In this document: positions 10,115 through 22,337 of the stretch, one piece after another
How the letters are laid out: each line of letters starts with the position of its first letter
How positions within the stretch are numbered: the stretch's first letter is position 1
NCBI GenBank assembly: GCA_022592435.1
Contig: JABYQS010000087.1
Coordinates: 62,001-126,000 of the forward strand
Direction of reading: 5' to 3'
DNA from: Cerioporus squamosus
Taxonomy: Eukaryota; Basidiomycota; Agaricomycetes; Polyporales; Polyporaceae
DNA length: 64,000 nucleotides
Notes under the pieces: generated by a model
Databases searched by the model: none
Told to the model about the DNA's origin: nothing
What the model saw: only the letters and a program-made list of their open reading frames with translations
Made by a program: the position numbers and the translations under genes

Positions 10115-12463
10115 TCACGAAGAGTACCACTGCCCGTTCACCTGAGTGTACTCCTGCATGGTCGGCATGTACGACTCTGCGGCAGGGTAGTCCCAGCCCC
10201 CGTTGCCCGGGTCATGGTAGTCGCCCACAGCGTGAACGACAGGATGGTAGATCGGGTAGCCATTGTCTTGCGTGGACATCATGTGCTGGTGCATGGCAGG
10301 CGAGAAGGTAGGATAGAAGGGCTGCTCCTGCACCGGAGCGAAGCTCGGTGTGTACGTCTGCGCGGGGGGCGTGGACGAGACAGGCACGCCAGAGCGGACG
10401 GCGGGGGTCATGCTCGCGTGCATGGCTCCAGAACGAACCGCCTCGTCGAAGCGCGCGTTGACCATCGCCTCGTATTCGGCACTCACGATGAACGGCTGAT
10501 CCTCTCCACTCTCCGACATCGGCGCTGTGAGCGAGAGCGGGGTCGCCGCTGTGCTGCTCGGAGGCGAACTGCCGTTAGTGTAGTCGCTGCCGACGAGTTG
10601 GGGAGTAGGGGGCGAGGTGCGGAATCGCGAAGCATCGCTCATGGACGATGAGACCGTATGGATGGGACTCGGCGCGGAGGAGATCGGGGAGGTTGTGACT
10701 GATGCCTGCTGCTGCTGCCACGACTGAACGTTGTCCGGGTAGTATCCCGCGCCAGGGGGCGAGGACGCTAGGGAAGACATTGGGTACGCACTACGAGGGT
10801 CGGTCGCGCCCGCGGCACCAGGAGGCGTGCGATCTTTCGTGACGAAGTCCGGCAGGCGGGGGGTCATGGAAGCAAGACTTTGAAGAGCGGCGAGCGTTCC
10901 CGGCGATGTCGTCGACGTTGGCGACGATGGGGTGGACGATACCAGGGGTGCAATCGGTAGCCATGGACCGCGCCTACGGGCTCTCCGATCTTCATTGTTC
11001 GTCCTCGCTACCAGAGACGCCGATGGGAGCTGATCGACAGAATGGCGCCTCGGAGGGGGCAGTTGCGGCTCAGTAGCGTGCAACTGTGTCTCGGTGCCCT
11101 GCACTGTATCGAAGGTGGGGTAGGTGTAGATGTCGGACTGGGATGGAGGCACTTCCAGACGAGGCAAGATCGGCCTACCAGCGTTGGGTAACCTAATGTC
11201 CGCGTAGGTCTTCTTCGGGGCCTTTATACCGTAGCTCTTCTTTTTCGTTAATCCGTGCATCTGCTGGAGGTAGGAGACGAGCCCGCCGCCTTCTCCGGTC
11301 GGAGGCGATTGTGGGGGATCGGCGACGCGAGTTCGGGTACGGGTGTTTGTCGGAGAGGTGGCAGACTTCCGCGTACCCGGGGATGTCGAGAGCGACGGGG
11401 AACCCGGGGTGGACGCTGTCTCGGGCGGAGAGACGGGTGGGGGCGACGAGGCCGGCGTGGTCGGATTGTTATATGTATCCTCCGGAATGACAGACGGAAC
11501 GAGCTGGACGGGTAGAGCCGCTGTCAGGTAGATTGCACGGATCAGTGGACGTCATGAAACGAGAGGAAGTCCCCAGGCACCCTCACCTGATCCGCGCACG
11601 TATTGTGGCCTCCCGGAGAGCCTGATAGAGTATCGTCGGGAGTCCACCGGGAACCATGCTGGGACTTCCGAGTTGTTTTGGAGCTGGAGCTACAATCGCT
11701 TCGTGAGGCGTTGCGTCATCGCTGCTTCGCAAAGGTTGCCTACCGATCTCTTGAACAGCTCGTGATATGTTCTCATCTCGGCGCCGATGCTGAGGATGAC
11801 ATGCAACCGCATGTATTGCTGATGAGCCCGTGATCAGCATGGAGTGGCCTATGGAGTGGAGTGTAGAGTATCACCTGCTTCAGGAAAACGGCGATGTCGT
11901 CCCATGCGTCGAATCCGGACGGAGTAGCGTCGTTGAGTGGTCCTTGAGTGAGCGGGCCTGTCGCTGCTACCAGGATGAGGTGCCTCGTGGTGTTTTGCCG
12001 CCGGCTCGCCGACGAGAGTATCTGGGTGGCGAGTAAGTCGAACATACATCACGAGAGGTATAGCGCAGGCATTCACACTTATGGCGTTCGTGAGGACTGC
12101 TGGCGAGAACTTGGCGGTGCTAGCCTGCCCGAGTGGCAGGTCGCCGCGCACTCGGGCTTGGGCGGCATCCATGATGACCACCGGCGGCGACGCCCCAGGT
12201 GCTGAGGACGTTGCAAGCCACCGCACCTCCATCTAAATTCGCAAGGCGAGCGTAAGAAGTGGAAGTATGGCGGTGAGTGCAAGACAGACCTGGACTGACG
12301 GGTCCGCGGAACGCAGGTTCTCGAGCAATTTAGGTAAGTAGGAGTCTCGAACGTCGGGCCACTTTGCCGCCATCGCAGCGGAGTCCTCTACGAGTACCAA
12401 GACCGAGACGGCATCTCCTGGCATCGCCGGCTTGGAAAACGAGAAGGAGGGCGGGGAGGTCAT
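10115..12463 (-). CDS. Med25-type VWA domain protein with long disordered tail
   Basis: Resembles the von Willebrand A domain of Mediator subunit 25, the part that anchors Med25 to Mediator in RNA polymerase II transcription. Model of 6 exons: 12463-12290, 12232-12048, 12004-11875, 11818-11744, 11689-11587 and 11520-10115, giving 690 aa in phase. VWA segments in order are VLVLVEDSAAMAAKW, GQASTAKFSPAVLTNAI, RRQNTTRHLILVAATGP, FDAWDDIAVFLKQ, GAEMRTYHELFKRS and AWFPVDSRRYSIRLSGRP. A classic DxSxS metal site is absent (EDSAAM instead), as expected of Med25-like VWA domains. From about residue 220 the protein is Ser/Pro/Thr-rich and disordered, with KKKSYGIKAPKKTY near 11220 and Gln/Tyr-rich C-terminal segments. 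The intron at 12047-12005 is only 43 nt and is the least certain junction. Divergent from the Whi2-like gene. Confidence 0.75.
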
Positions 12464-13578
12464 ACTGGGGGTGCTATTCGAAGAATCCCGGAAGGGACCT
12501 GCGAAGAAGAGAGGCGCTCAAATCAGGATGGAACGGTCTGGAGGGGTGGCACTGGCATGAAGGTGCGGCGGTGAGAACGCATGATAAGGCAAACTGTATA
12601 CCGTTATAGGTCCCAACCGTCGGACTTTCGATATTTATTATATTCCATTGATCTCCCTGCTCTCACACCCCGACTAATCCCTTCCCCGCCCACCACGCCG
12701 CCGGAACACGAACCTTGCTCCCCGGTCCCCGAGAACACGCGTTCCCCAGATCTACAGCCTCGATGCCAACACAGTGTTTCAGACTACTTACCCCTCCCGC
12801 GGGCTCTCTTGCCCTCTACTGTCGTGGCACGCACATCCTGCACAGGATTGCTGCAGTCGAGCTCGCAGGAGGATGCTCGAGACTCGAGTGCGTCTGCGCA
12901 CGCCGTCGGGAGATGGGGGCGTTCGTCCGCCCTCTCGCCGCTGCTGCTATCGCCGATTGCCTTTATCCTGCCAATCGGGGATCCTAGGATAGCCTAGGAT
13001 AGCGGCCGCATGCCAGCCAGATTTGAGTGCGGGGTGCAGAAGATACGAGGGGCGTTTAGCGGTCCGAGGACGGGGTAACTCTGATTCCATCGTGCACCGA
13101 CTGTTCGCAGTCGACGTATGTCCGGTCGTGCTTGCTCGCGGCCTGCCCCGCGATATTTCTCCGCTCTTTTCCTCCCCCGAGGAGCGCAATTGCAGGATCG
13201 TCTCCGACGAGACGGCTCGCCCATGCCGAGAGCAATCAGGCTCCCGGTCGTCATTCGACCCATGTGTGGTTCAGAAGTAAAGAAGCTGAACTAGTGTTCG
13301 GAGCCAAGGCAAGCGACAGCGATGAGAGTCGGCAAGTCTGTACGAAGCTTATCTATCCCGTCTAGCGCCGCTTTAATCGTTCAACATAATTAAGTAGCAC
13401 CCATTATTATTCAGTGTTACTACTTACCCGCAGATAGTTTATCACATCAATACAGGGCCTTAGCGCTACTTATCCGGCAAGAACTCAACGTTTCAACCGT
13501 TACCGCGTTGCAGCCGCTGTCTGGGCTTGCCGCTGACCACCACCACGCTCCTTCCGTCCTGCTGCACTCCCCGCTGCC
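12464..13578. other. Intergenic region between divergent genes
   Basis: This is the shared upstream region of the VWA gene (minus) and the Whi2-like gene (plus). A short tandem CCTAGGATAG is seen twice at about 12983-13003. The part at 13370-13470 is AT-richer, as in a promoter. No convincing coding region. Confidence 0.4.
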
Positions 13579-14827
13579 ATGGCTGCTGTGAACCTCTCGA
13601 ACTCGCCCATAACACAGGTCTCGCAAACCCCGGTCCAGACCAACCTCCAGCCACAGCTGCTAACGAGATTGCTCCTCGATTTGCGCGGCAGGCGATTCAC
13701 CGTCGAACGGGAGAACATCCTCAGTCTTCCCGAATCGGTCCTTCTCTGCTTGTTTCCGAACGGCCTCGTTCTAAGTCGTCAAAGCGCTGCGTTATCGGAT
13801 GGGGGAGATGGCGATGACTACGAGGAACTGTACGGCGTTGATGTGCGTGACCCTGCTGTATTCCGACTTGGACACGGGTTCCTGACCGCATTCACTTGCA
13901 TTTGCCCAGTTCGACCCAGATTGCTTTGACTACGTCCTCAACTTCTTCCAGCATGCTCGTGACGAGTTCTACGGCACCCCTAACAACCCAGGCGGTCTCC
14001 TCGCGGCGCAGCAGCAGCTCCTCGAGGGCGGCTCGCCGACGTCAGACTTTGGCCCCTCCCCGTCGCAGAACCCCCTCCTGACGAAGCAGGCGATCATCGT
14101 TCTCCGGGAGGAGCTCGAGTACTTCTCCATTCCGCCGAAGGGTGGCCAAGAGGCAACGGACATGCGCGGGATCGCGAACGACGCGCTACTCGACCTCAAG
14201 AGGAATTGCGGCAGATACCTGCTCCATAAGCGGAACATCTTCACCGCCCTGCAGCGCAACGTGAACAAGGAGAACAACCTCGCGGAGCAGCACCTGATCG
14301 ACATGCTCTGCATGAGGTGCGTGTCGTATTCGCGCCTTCCTGGACAGATGACTGATCGTCTGCTGTACGTGTGTCAACCAGTGGCTTCGATCGCGAGGAT
14401 GAGTGGGGGTACCGTGCCATGGAACCTTCGAGGTGTTGTATTTCTTCCATTGCTCTGGTCCTTCTCAAGACCGGCATTGTCCATTCGACGAGCCCCTCGG
14501 GTGAGCGGCAAGTCACCATCGACTACAACCAAATGGCCACCGCGCAGAAGCTATTGTTGTTCTGGAGGAAGCCTGCAGTACGTCTCCGGTCAATATCCGC
14601 AATGTTGCTAAGCTCACGACGCCACCATTGCTACCACTGTAGCGCAAGTGCTGGTGGGATGGTATCGAAGTGGACGTTGCGGAGCCAGGCGAGCCTCCGA
14701 AGGTCATCAAGCTCTGGGCACGCAGGGTCTGGACGTTGGAGTTGAGTTTGGTAAGTTGCGGCTCCTATCGTGTCGGGTCTTCTTTGTTACTGATCAAGGC
14801 TTCTAACTTCTCTTCGCTCAGGTATGA
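13579..14827 (+). CDS. Whi2-like BTB/POZ-fold stress regulator
   Basis: Resembles fungal Whi2-like proteins. Yeast Whi2 is the partner of the Psr1/Psr2 phosphatases and acts in the general stress response and low-amino-acid TORC1 control; assigning that role here is inference. Five exons: 13579-13842, 13910-14316, 14382-14577, 14643-14750 and 14822-14827, giving 326 aa with all phases consistent. The BTB-type core begins LLLDLRGRRFTVERENILSL, then PESVLLCLFPNGLVLS, then FDPDCFDYVLNFFQ after intron 1. A variable Gly/Ser-rich loop separates it from ILVLREELEYFSIPP-like sequence (here AIIVLREELEYFSIPP). The C-terminal part includes WRKPARKCWWDG and WARRVWTLELSLV. The last exon codes only a Val and the stop, so the exact C-terminus is less certain. 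Confidence 0.8.
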
Positions 14828-15222
14828 TACGGACTTGGTCGCAACTGCTTTTTATACACATGATCTGCGTTGGATACCCTAATGACTCAGGATGTACGAT
14901 ACCTCCTCCATTGGTCTGAGTGGCTGTTTGTCCCGGTCGAGGTTACCAACGTCTGCTGCGGTGTCTGCTAGTCGACATTTCTCCGTTGAAGAGCAAACCC
15001 CTACAACTTGCATTACCGCAGCATTACTTATCTTGAGTTTCGACAACCCTTGTCCTTCACCGTTATTTTCTCGGGCGTCTCCTGTATGTCGGTCGGAGCT
15101 TGAACCTACAGTAGCTACTTGTCCAAGTTTCCTTTTGCGGGCGATTTCTCGTAACTTGGACCTACACCTCGAGCACGCTGTTTCTCCGCATCAAACCTCG
15201 CTGTCGGCTGCCCCAGTGAAGC
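14828..15222. other. Short intergenic spacer
   Basis: It contains the 3' flank of the Whi2-like gene and the promoter of LTO1. No clear TATA box or coding region. Confidence 0.4.
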
Positions 15223-16755
15223 ATGGACTTCGATCTTGAGGACCTGGTGAACGTGGAGCAAACGTGTGTGTCTCTTGAACGCTTGGAACTCGATGCCAGA
15301 TCCAGATCATACTGACTGACACCCTGCTAACTCGAAACGTACGTAGGTTTTACGAAGACGGATACAAGGATGGCTACGCGCACGGACGCGTCCACGGCCT
15401 GATCGAGGGCCGCGCACTCGGTCGCGAGAAGGGCTTCGAGATGTGGGAGGAGCTGGGGTTCTACGAGGGGTTTGCGCTGATGTGGAAGGCAATCCTTGGC
15501 GCGCAGGGGGCGCACGACGAGTGAGTGAGACGTTTATTTGGCCTTAGTTCGCCCTGTGCACTTGACGGCAGTCGCCCAAACATGGGCTGCTTGCGAGCAA
15601 TGCGGACTGGCGGTCGAGCATGAGTAGTCCGTCGATCGAGGAAGGAGTCCGTGAACAACGAGACGTTGCGAATGGGCATGGCCCGATCCTAACCGCTCCA
15701 ATGAGTGAAGGTAACAAGCCTTCACTCAGTGGAACGTTTGCATACAGCAGGACTTTGTCGCCCATCGACCCAGTCGGGACTGTGCCGCACGATCTGTTCA
15801 GAGCGTAGTGCCGTGCGTTTCGTGCGCCGCTCGCACTTGCAGGCGTTGCCAGGGGCGCTCCTATCGCATCGCAGCAATGAAGTCTAGCCCGTCCCGGTGT
15901 AGACACGCCGGGTGGTCCTCGTGTACTCCTGCTGCCTGGAGTAAATGTCAACCGCAACATTTATTCGCATAACAGTGTCATCGCGCCATGAAAAAACTGT
16001 CCGTGCTCGTTATGGCTGGTTACTCTCGAGTACGCCGAGGTCTCATTATAGTCCCGGAGATAGTCTCGCATCACTATGCTCCTGTCGATCATTAGTAGAT
16101 GCATGCTACTAAATTGTGCGTGTGATCGATGCGTGCACTCTTGACGGGCGCGATCTGGGGGTCCGGCGTGAGTGCCGGATGCGGCGGGCGAATATGGCCG
16201 GAGGCCTGTACTTTCCGGACATTGGTCAAGCGATATATCGTTATGAGTTTCTGGCATATCCCTGTCCAGCAGCGCGAGGTTCCTTCTCCGACGCGTCTGA
16301 CTTTGAGCGACGCGGCTGGAATCGCCTCTTCCCAAGTCGTACCACAGGACGATCGACTCATGTTGACCTCATGTACTTCCAGACGTACTCAGAACCACAT
16401 CCGACACCTGCTCGAACTGATCGCGCAGTTTCCGCGCGTGAACCCGTCCGCAGCCACCGCCGCGAACGAAGCCTCCACCGCAGAACCTGAGCTCGATATA
16501 CCGAGGCTGTTCCGCCTGATCCGTTCGAGATACAAGCTTCTCTGCGCCACACTTGGAGTCCGACCTACGCTGCGGGCCGCCGACGGCTCCTCTCCGTCGC
16601 CTGATCGTCCTCCGAGCGACGATCTCGCGGACATGGAGATGGAGAATACCGCCGCGGCAGGTACCACCAGGGTCAAACCGGAGCGGAAGAAGGTGTGGTC
16701 CGTCCATGACCCCCGTGCGGACAAACCGCTGGGCGAAACGGAGCTGAGTTTCTGA
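15223..16755 (+). CDS. LTO1: Lto1 (deca-GX3) adaptor for cytosolic Fe-S assembly
   Basis: Lto1 pairs with Yae1 and recruits the ABC protein Rli1/ABCE1 to the CIA targeting complex for Fe-S insertion (established for yeast and human). Three exons: 15223-15263, 15347-15520 and 16383-16755, giving 195 aa. Exon 2 holds the deca-GX3 array from GYKDGYAHGRVHGLIEGRAL onward, with Gly every fourth residue except one Trp at WEEL. Exon 3 supplies HIRHLLELIAQFPRVNP and LIRSRYKLLCATLGVRPTLR, typical of Lto1 C-terminal halves. The protein ends LSF, which fits the C-terminal tripeptide [LIM]-[DES]-[WF] used by CIA clients and adaptors. The second intron is 862 nt, far beyond its neighbours. Without splicing, the TGA at 15522-15524 would end the protein after about 72 residues, lacking the whole C-terminal half. 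The HDE|RTQNHIRH junction is phase-perfect. Confidence 0.88.
15521..16382 (+). other. 862-nt intron of LTO1
   Basis: Donor GTGAGT at 15521 and acceptor TTCCAG ending at 16382. No recognisable coding domain, target duplication or terminal repeat was found, apart from the hairpin at 15702-15728. It probably contains inserted DNA, but I cannot define the edges. Confidence 0.7.
15702..15728. repeat. 10-bp perfect inverted repeat in LTO1 intron
   Basis: TGAGTGAAGG and CCTTCACTCA are separated by 7 bases, able to form a short hairpin in the long intron. Confidence 0.7.
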
Positions 16756-19700
16756 ACACGGAGGCCTTCACTCTGGATCTCAATGGGCTGAGTTGCCCCC
16801 TGCCCAGCGCCGCGCCGCTGTGGGCGTGGAGGAGCGCGCCGCGACTAGAGGCTCGCGCCATGATCACGGGTGTGGTATGTGTTTTTGCGTCCCTGCCGTG
16901 GCAACGTCGCTTACAGTGCGTTCCTAGCTCACGGGAGCTCGTGCTTCTCGCTACATGCCGGAAGCTCCAAACTTTCGGTCGTTTCCCGTGCCCACGCCCT
17001 GTCTTCTGCTGTTCCGTTCGGGCTGTCGGGATCCACTGGTGTCCGACATCCGCGGTTCGCACTTCTTGCGATGATGTTGCTGTATCGATAGCCGCCATAC
17101 ATGTATCGATGTCCGTCGTTCAATTCTGTATCGTCTTGCTTATCTTGCTCGCTCCACTCTAGCTTGTGCGGTGCACCACCTCCTTCAGGCACGAACCGCC
17201 AAACGAACGGCCCCAAGGTTATGCCACACCCAACTTCAAGTCCACGTACAGCAGCTGCTGACCGATCGGATGGCGTCGCGTGATGCACCTCAGGGCGTGC
17301 TTGACTGTATGCCAGAAGCGTCGTGCAATGGGAAGCGGCTGTCACATTGGCTACAACCTCGGCGGATTCCTTGGGGTCACGGAGCGCCTGCACGGACCCG
17401 GGTTCGCACTGCGGCAGAGACGTGAGTGAGTTGTCGCCGTTTGTGGACTTTCTATCGAACGATCGGTGCTCCCTGATGCTTTCCGCTGCTGGCTTCTGAA
17501 GGGCAACGCGGCGACCGCGTGCGGCTGCGCTACTCGGGTTGCAACACGATCGCGCCGGACCTCTCTGCAGCTCGCTGAATGTGGCCGGTGACTTTCGTCG
17601 CTGCTTAGAGACCGGAGGCATGGTGGAAGCCGAGGCCTGCCAAAGCATGGCACTGTGGACGCGGGGTTAGGACAGCCCGAGGAAGCAGCTCGCAGGCGAG
17701 CAACTCGGGTGCTCCGACATTCCAACGCTGCTGCGGCGTGCAGAGCATGCGTCGCGGAAACAAACCGTCGGGTGGTGGGAGAGGAAGTCGCCATTCTGGG
17801 CAGGCGCAGCCTGCGGGCGCGGCGCGATCGTCAATCATACCCATCGTGGTGTGTGGGGGGACGCACTCCTGCCGCGATAGCGCAATATGCCCTGGGGCCC
17901 GATGTCGTGACTGTCCTATGTCCTCCGAGTCTCCCTCTCGGGCAGCTGACGGACAACGTTCCACTTAGCCTGCGGGTGACGTTGATAGATGCCACGGTGG
18001 CTGGCCGCCTGCCATTGTGTAGGTGCTTGGGCCCACCATGAGGGTGCGCATCGATAAGCCCCGACGTCCGCGATAGCACTAGCTTTAGAGTCCGTAGCGA
18101 CACAAGGATTACCGCTCTCGGATGCAGGGATGCATGTCATGCTAAAGAGTAGTGTTGCCGCGAGGTGAGGTGAGGCGAGGCGAGTTGGCGCCACTCGGTC
18201 TAACTCGCTCCACCGAGCCAGACCGAGGCGAGTTGCGAGTTTAACTCACGAGTTGCCCCAGTTTGGACATTCTGGCAGCAGGAGCCATAAACTCCCCCAG
18301 ATTTACTTCAGTGAGCATCATTCTAAGCCCAGTAGGGCTCTGAGGCCGTCCGGGATGCTGTCCTCTAGCATACCTAGGCCAGGGAGTCTGAAATTTGAGG
18401 TGCGGGGGACTCGGGGGAAGCAGCCCAAAAACGAGCGCCCTGGCGAGCGCCTAGGTGGAGTCTTGCCAGGCCTGTCGACCAATCAGATGCGGGCGCTGCT
18501 GGGAGCGAGTTGCATCGATGTGAGCGAGTGGATTGCCTCGCCTCGCGAGTTGCTCCACTCCGTGAGTTCGGAACTCGCAACTCGCGAGTTTAACTCGAAC
18601 TCGCGGCAACACTACTAAAGAGGCTTTTGTGCGCTCCAAAGTGATGCGGTTCGGGTTATGCTGGCATATGATTTGTCCCGAACGTATGCGTTGACATCAT
18701 TTCACGAGCGGTAGCGCTGGACCGTGTCGGCGAAGGCAGCTGTGCCTTGCAGAGATAGTGTGCTCGGACGGAACCCGGGTTTTCGTAAGGGGCTGAAGGT
18801 TCCGTTCTGTATGCTGTAACGAGCCAGGGACTGAGATGTGCTACTGGTTGTGGTTAAGCGTGGAGGCCCCACCAGGGTTTGTCGCCGCTCCGCATGCGAA
18901 GCGCCGACTCGCAGCGGCGCCATCTAACGTCGGGCGGCGACAAAGCGCGACCTCCCCGACGGCATTCAGTCGTGCGTCAGCCTGAGAGGACTAGGACAAC
19001 CGGGTATGTGGCTGGGGGGGAGAGGCCGTAAATAAAAGACTCCGCTTTGGGACTGAGGCCACATGATTGCTTCAATCGGTATGCGAGCGGCACCAGACGG
19101 ACGGAGTCCACATTGCGACTCGGCAGCGGATCGATAACGGTGTCGGAATGTCAGAACGGCTGCTCACAACGAGCCACGTCCGATAGCCTCGCTCCAACAC
19201 GAGTGAGGGAGCACGCCATGCCGTTACCAATGTATGGAGGGGGATTGAACTTAGAACTCTGAGCTAGTAGGCGACCCTGACTCCTCAGGCCTTAGGGGGC
19301 GTTGGGATCGGATTCGCGGCGAGACGCGACGAGATAGGATTCGATACGGAGCGTGGTGACGGCGAGTTTGGAGTCTGGAGGAGACGAGAGCTTTCATATG
19401 ACTTGTGACAAGTACCGCCAAAAGGTCATGCGCAGGTCGCTGACTCTGCTGCGAACACGTAGCGTATGTCGTGCATGGGGCCCGCTCGTCAGCACCTGTG
19501 CATGTGTCTACTTTTGCTGGCGACGATGTTCCGCAGCGTGAGTCCCCGAAGACTGCTTCTGAGGGTCTCGTATGCTTGGACTCGGCGGAGGAGGGACCCT
19601 GCAGAAGGCAATGGTTCTACCGGCCTGCTCGTGGATGTGGACTGTGAGGATCGAGCGACTCAGCTGGTTTCCGCCTCCACCCACGCCCTCCATGAAGCCT

Positions 19701-22337
19701 CCACAGGTCTTGTAGTACTGGCAGGCTCATAGAACGACAGACCAGCAGGTATTGAATAGTTGAGACACTATCCAGACCCTGGTCGAGACCAAGAGAGAGC
19801 ATGCAGCGGGGAGGGTAGTCAAAGAGGCCCTCAATTGACAGTGGCCAGCTTCAAGGGCTCGCCGACAGCGTGAGTGAGCGGGTTGGAAGATTGATCGTGT
19901 GCCGTTCCCGCTCTCGCTTGAGGCGAGTTCCGCCAGTTGCTCTGGTTACGTCCGCGTCGGTTCATTTATTATAGCCTCCGGGAGCACCGCTCTCGCTAGG
20001 TGCTAACAACGCGATGTGCCCTGGTGTGCCTCGTAGCGAAGAGCAGCAGCGAACGTCCGCGTTTGAGATTGACCTGGAAAGACGAAGAGAGCTAGAAGTC
20101 AGCCATGATCACGGGAAAGGCCAAGAAGTGCTCCAAGTGCTCCCAGTGCACGCGTTACCCAGCACTGACGGTTTATTGGATTGCACCGCACCGTACCCGA
20201 CTGAGCTTCTTGGTTGGCAGATTCGAGATGCGGGGCACATCAACCAAAGTTCACGGTCGAACAGCGCCAGCGCCAAGGTCATGCGTCGGGAGAAGACCTG
20301 GAGTTGTGCGAGTCGGAACTCGGCGGCGACCGACCGTGAGCAGCCCATTGACGGAAAAGACCGTTCGGCCATTGGGCGCTGTTCAGAAAACGGGGTGTTC
20401 GGACGGGCGTAGCGATCGCCTACACTTCGCTGGAGATGGGGGTTTGAATCTGTGCTTTAGTTTCTGTGAGTGACCGAGACATCTCGTAGATTATGAGGAA
20501 CTCTAAGGCAGAGTCAAGCCACTGTACAGTGTAGGGACGATGACATACTGACGGGTGTCCATCGATCCATGTTCTCGCCATTGCACGTTTCCCGGTGCCT
20601 GGAACGTCCGCTACGCAGCCGGTGGGAGACTGGAGATCGACCGACGAGTACCTGGCAACAACCGTGCAACCACGAGGGGCCATCGCAGCTCTAGGTAATT
20701 ACTCACCCGAGGCCACACCGAGGGAACCTGAGGCTTTCAGGAGTCAGAAGCTCTAGCTCTCCGACACTTACCACCATCCCGCAGGGATCCCGTCAACCCG
20801 GTCAACTGCGCAGCGCCGTCAAAGGAGTCCGGCGAGATGTCCGTTCGTTCGAGGTTGACATCTGGAACGCCCTCGGGGACCTGGGAGTATGGTATGAGGC
20901 ATAACGGGTGGGCTCAGCGCTGTATCCTGCTGTACCGAGTGTGACCACGGGTCCCGGGGCCGACTTGAGGCTCGAGGGTGGATATTGCAACTTGATGGAG
21001 CATTACCTTGGTGACGGACACCCAAGCAGCAGGTCGGCCCAGCATGTTCAGAAGAGGACTCTGAATGGAAGAAGACATTTCTCCTGGAGACAGAGGTCGC
21101 ATCTGCGGCGCGACGCGCCGGAAATGGCTGAACTGTGGCCAGAGACATATGGAGCTTCGTACATGGCTGTCGGAGTGAAGGGAGTCGAATTAGAGTTACT
21201 CACCGTGCTATATCCAGGCACGCCACAAGGGTGAAACATGCGGTTTTTCCGGCGGCCACGCCAGGGTCCCGTCGGGGCTCGGAGGAAGAGGGTCAAGTCC
21301 GTGTGGGAGGAGGCGTTCAGTGCCACCGGAAGTATGATCTCGCCCGCTCTTACCGCCAGGTCACTCAGTGAAGCATTGAGGACCGAATGGGTACTTTGAA
21401 TTCCTAACTTGAGCATTACCCTGTCAAAATAATGATGGGAGGCGTCAGAAACGAGACGCCGCTGTGGTTTGTTCTTTCCGCCTGCGCATGCCGTCTGAAG
21501 CACGCATGACCTTCACTGTGGCCGCCGGAGAAGGAGTCGAGAGAGCTGTAGCTAGGCGATATCGGAGAAGGTGATGAGGGAGACCCGAGAGTCCCGACAT
21601 GGGAATATCCGAGGCGCTCGCTGGGAACTAGCACGTTTTGCGGCCGCTAGCGAGCTGGTCGTGCCTCCCACCACCGCATGCGGCGGTGAGACTGCCTGGC
21701 TCGCTTTCTTCTCTCCTTCATCTTCCCGACGAGCTCGCCGCGGACGCCCCGACGCGTGCATTCATCGCGCCCCTCGACCCCCGGAGCGCGCGCATGCCGT
21801 ATGGGCGGCTGAAGACAATTGGATACCCTCTTCTGGCAAAGCCCGCTTACCCGAAATTTACGACGATACCCTCCCAGTACCGGCTCGCTCTCTCGTGCGC
21901 ATCTTCTCGTCCTTGTTCTTCTCTTACAGGCCCTCAACGCGCTCTGCCGACATCCAGGCCCAGGCTGCATCCTAATTCGGCCTCGACTCGCGCACCCCTA
22001 AACTAGGCAAACGCCGCTCGCACTCGAGACAGGACAGGACGGTCTTTGTGTAACAGGGCGCTACGTAAGTCGTTGCTCTTTCATGACATCCCTCCCCTTG
22101 TGTCCGCAGCATGCCCGCCTAGCGGCCGCGGTGCCCCCGCCAAGAGACTGCACGTCGGCGTCGTGCATGACTGGGACGGAGTGAACGCCTGGGAAGCTTT
22201 TGGGCGCGGTGTCGTGTTTCGTTTTACCTTCATCTCAAGCCCTGCCTCACGTTGATGTGTCGTCGTTTACCCCCCTCTATCGCCCCTCTCGATCCAAACT
22301 TGTCGATGGCTGACCCAAATGGACAGACGACGCCACC
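16756..22337. other. Gene-poor region, 5.6 kb
   Basis: No conserved domain is recognisable in any frame. The longest frame (antisense 17648-16929, 239 codons) is compositionally mixed and looks spurious. The only defined feature is the hAT-type element at 18150-18614. The final 600 bp (about 21700-22330) are probably the promoter and 5' leader of the downstream gene. The remainder may be decayed repeats. Confidence 0.45.
18150..18614. mobile_element. Non-autonomous hAT element (MITE-like), 465 bp
   Basis: Perfect 15-bp terminal inverted repeats, TAGTGTTGCCGCGAG (18150-18164) and CTCGCGGCAACACTA (18600-18614), are flanked by a perfect 8-bp duplication CTAAAGAG at 18142-18149 and 18615-18622. 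An 8-bp duplication and TAGTGTTG-type ends are diagnostic of the hAT superfamily. The subterminal regions carry many GCGAGTT/AACTCGC copies (18178-18260 and 18500-18600), the kind of repeat that binds hAT transposase. It has no transposase reading frame, so it must be moved in trans. The exact termini and target duplication suggest recent insertion. Confidence 0.93.

Noticed and set aside
16929..17648. Antisense 239-codon open frame
   Set aside because: Mixed composition without domain-like blocks, in a gene-poor region with overlapping frames on both strands. Looks like chance in GC-rich DNA.
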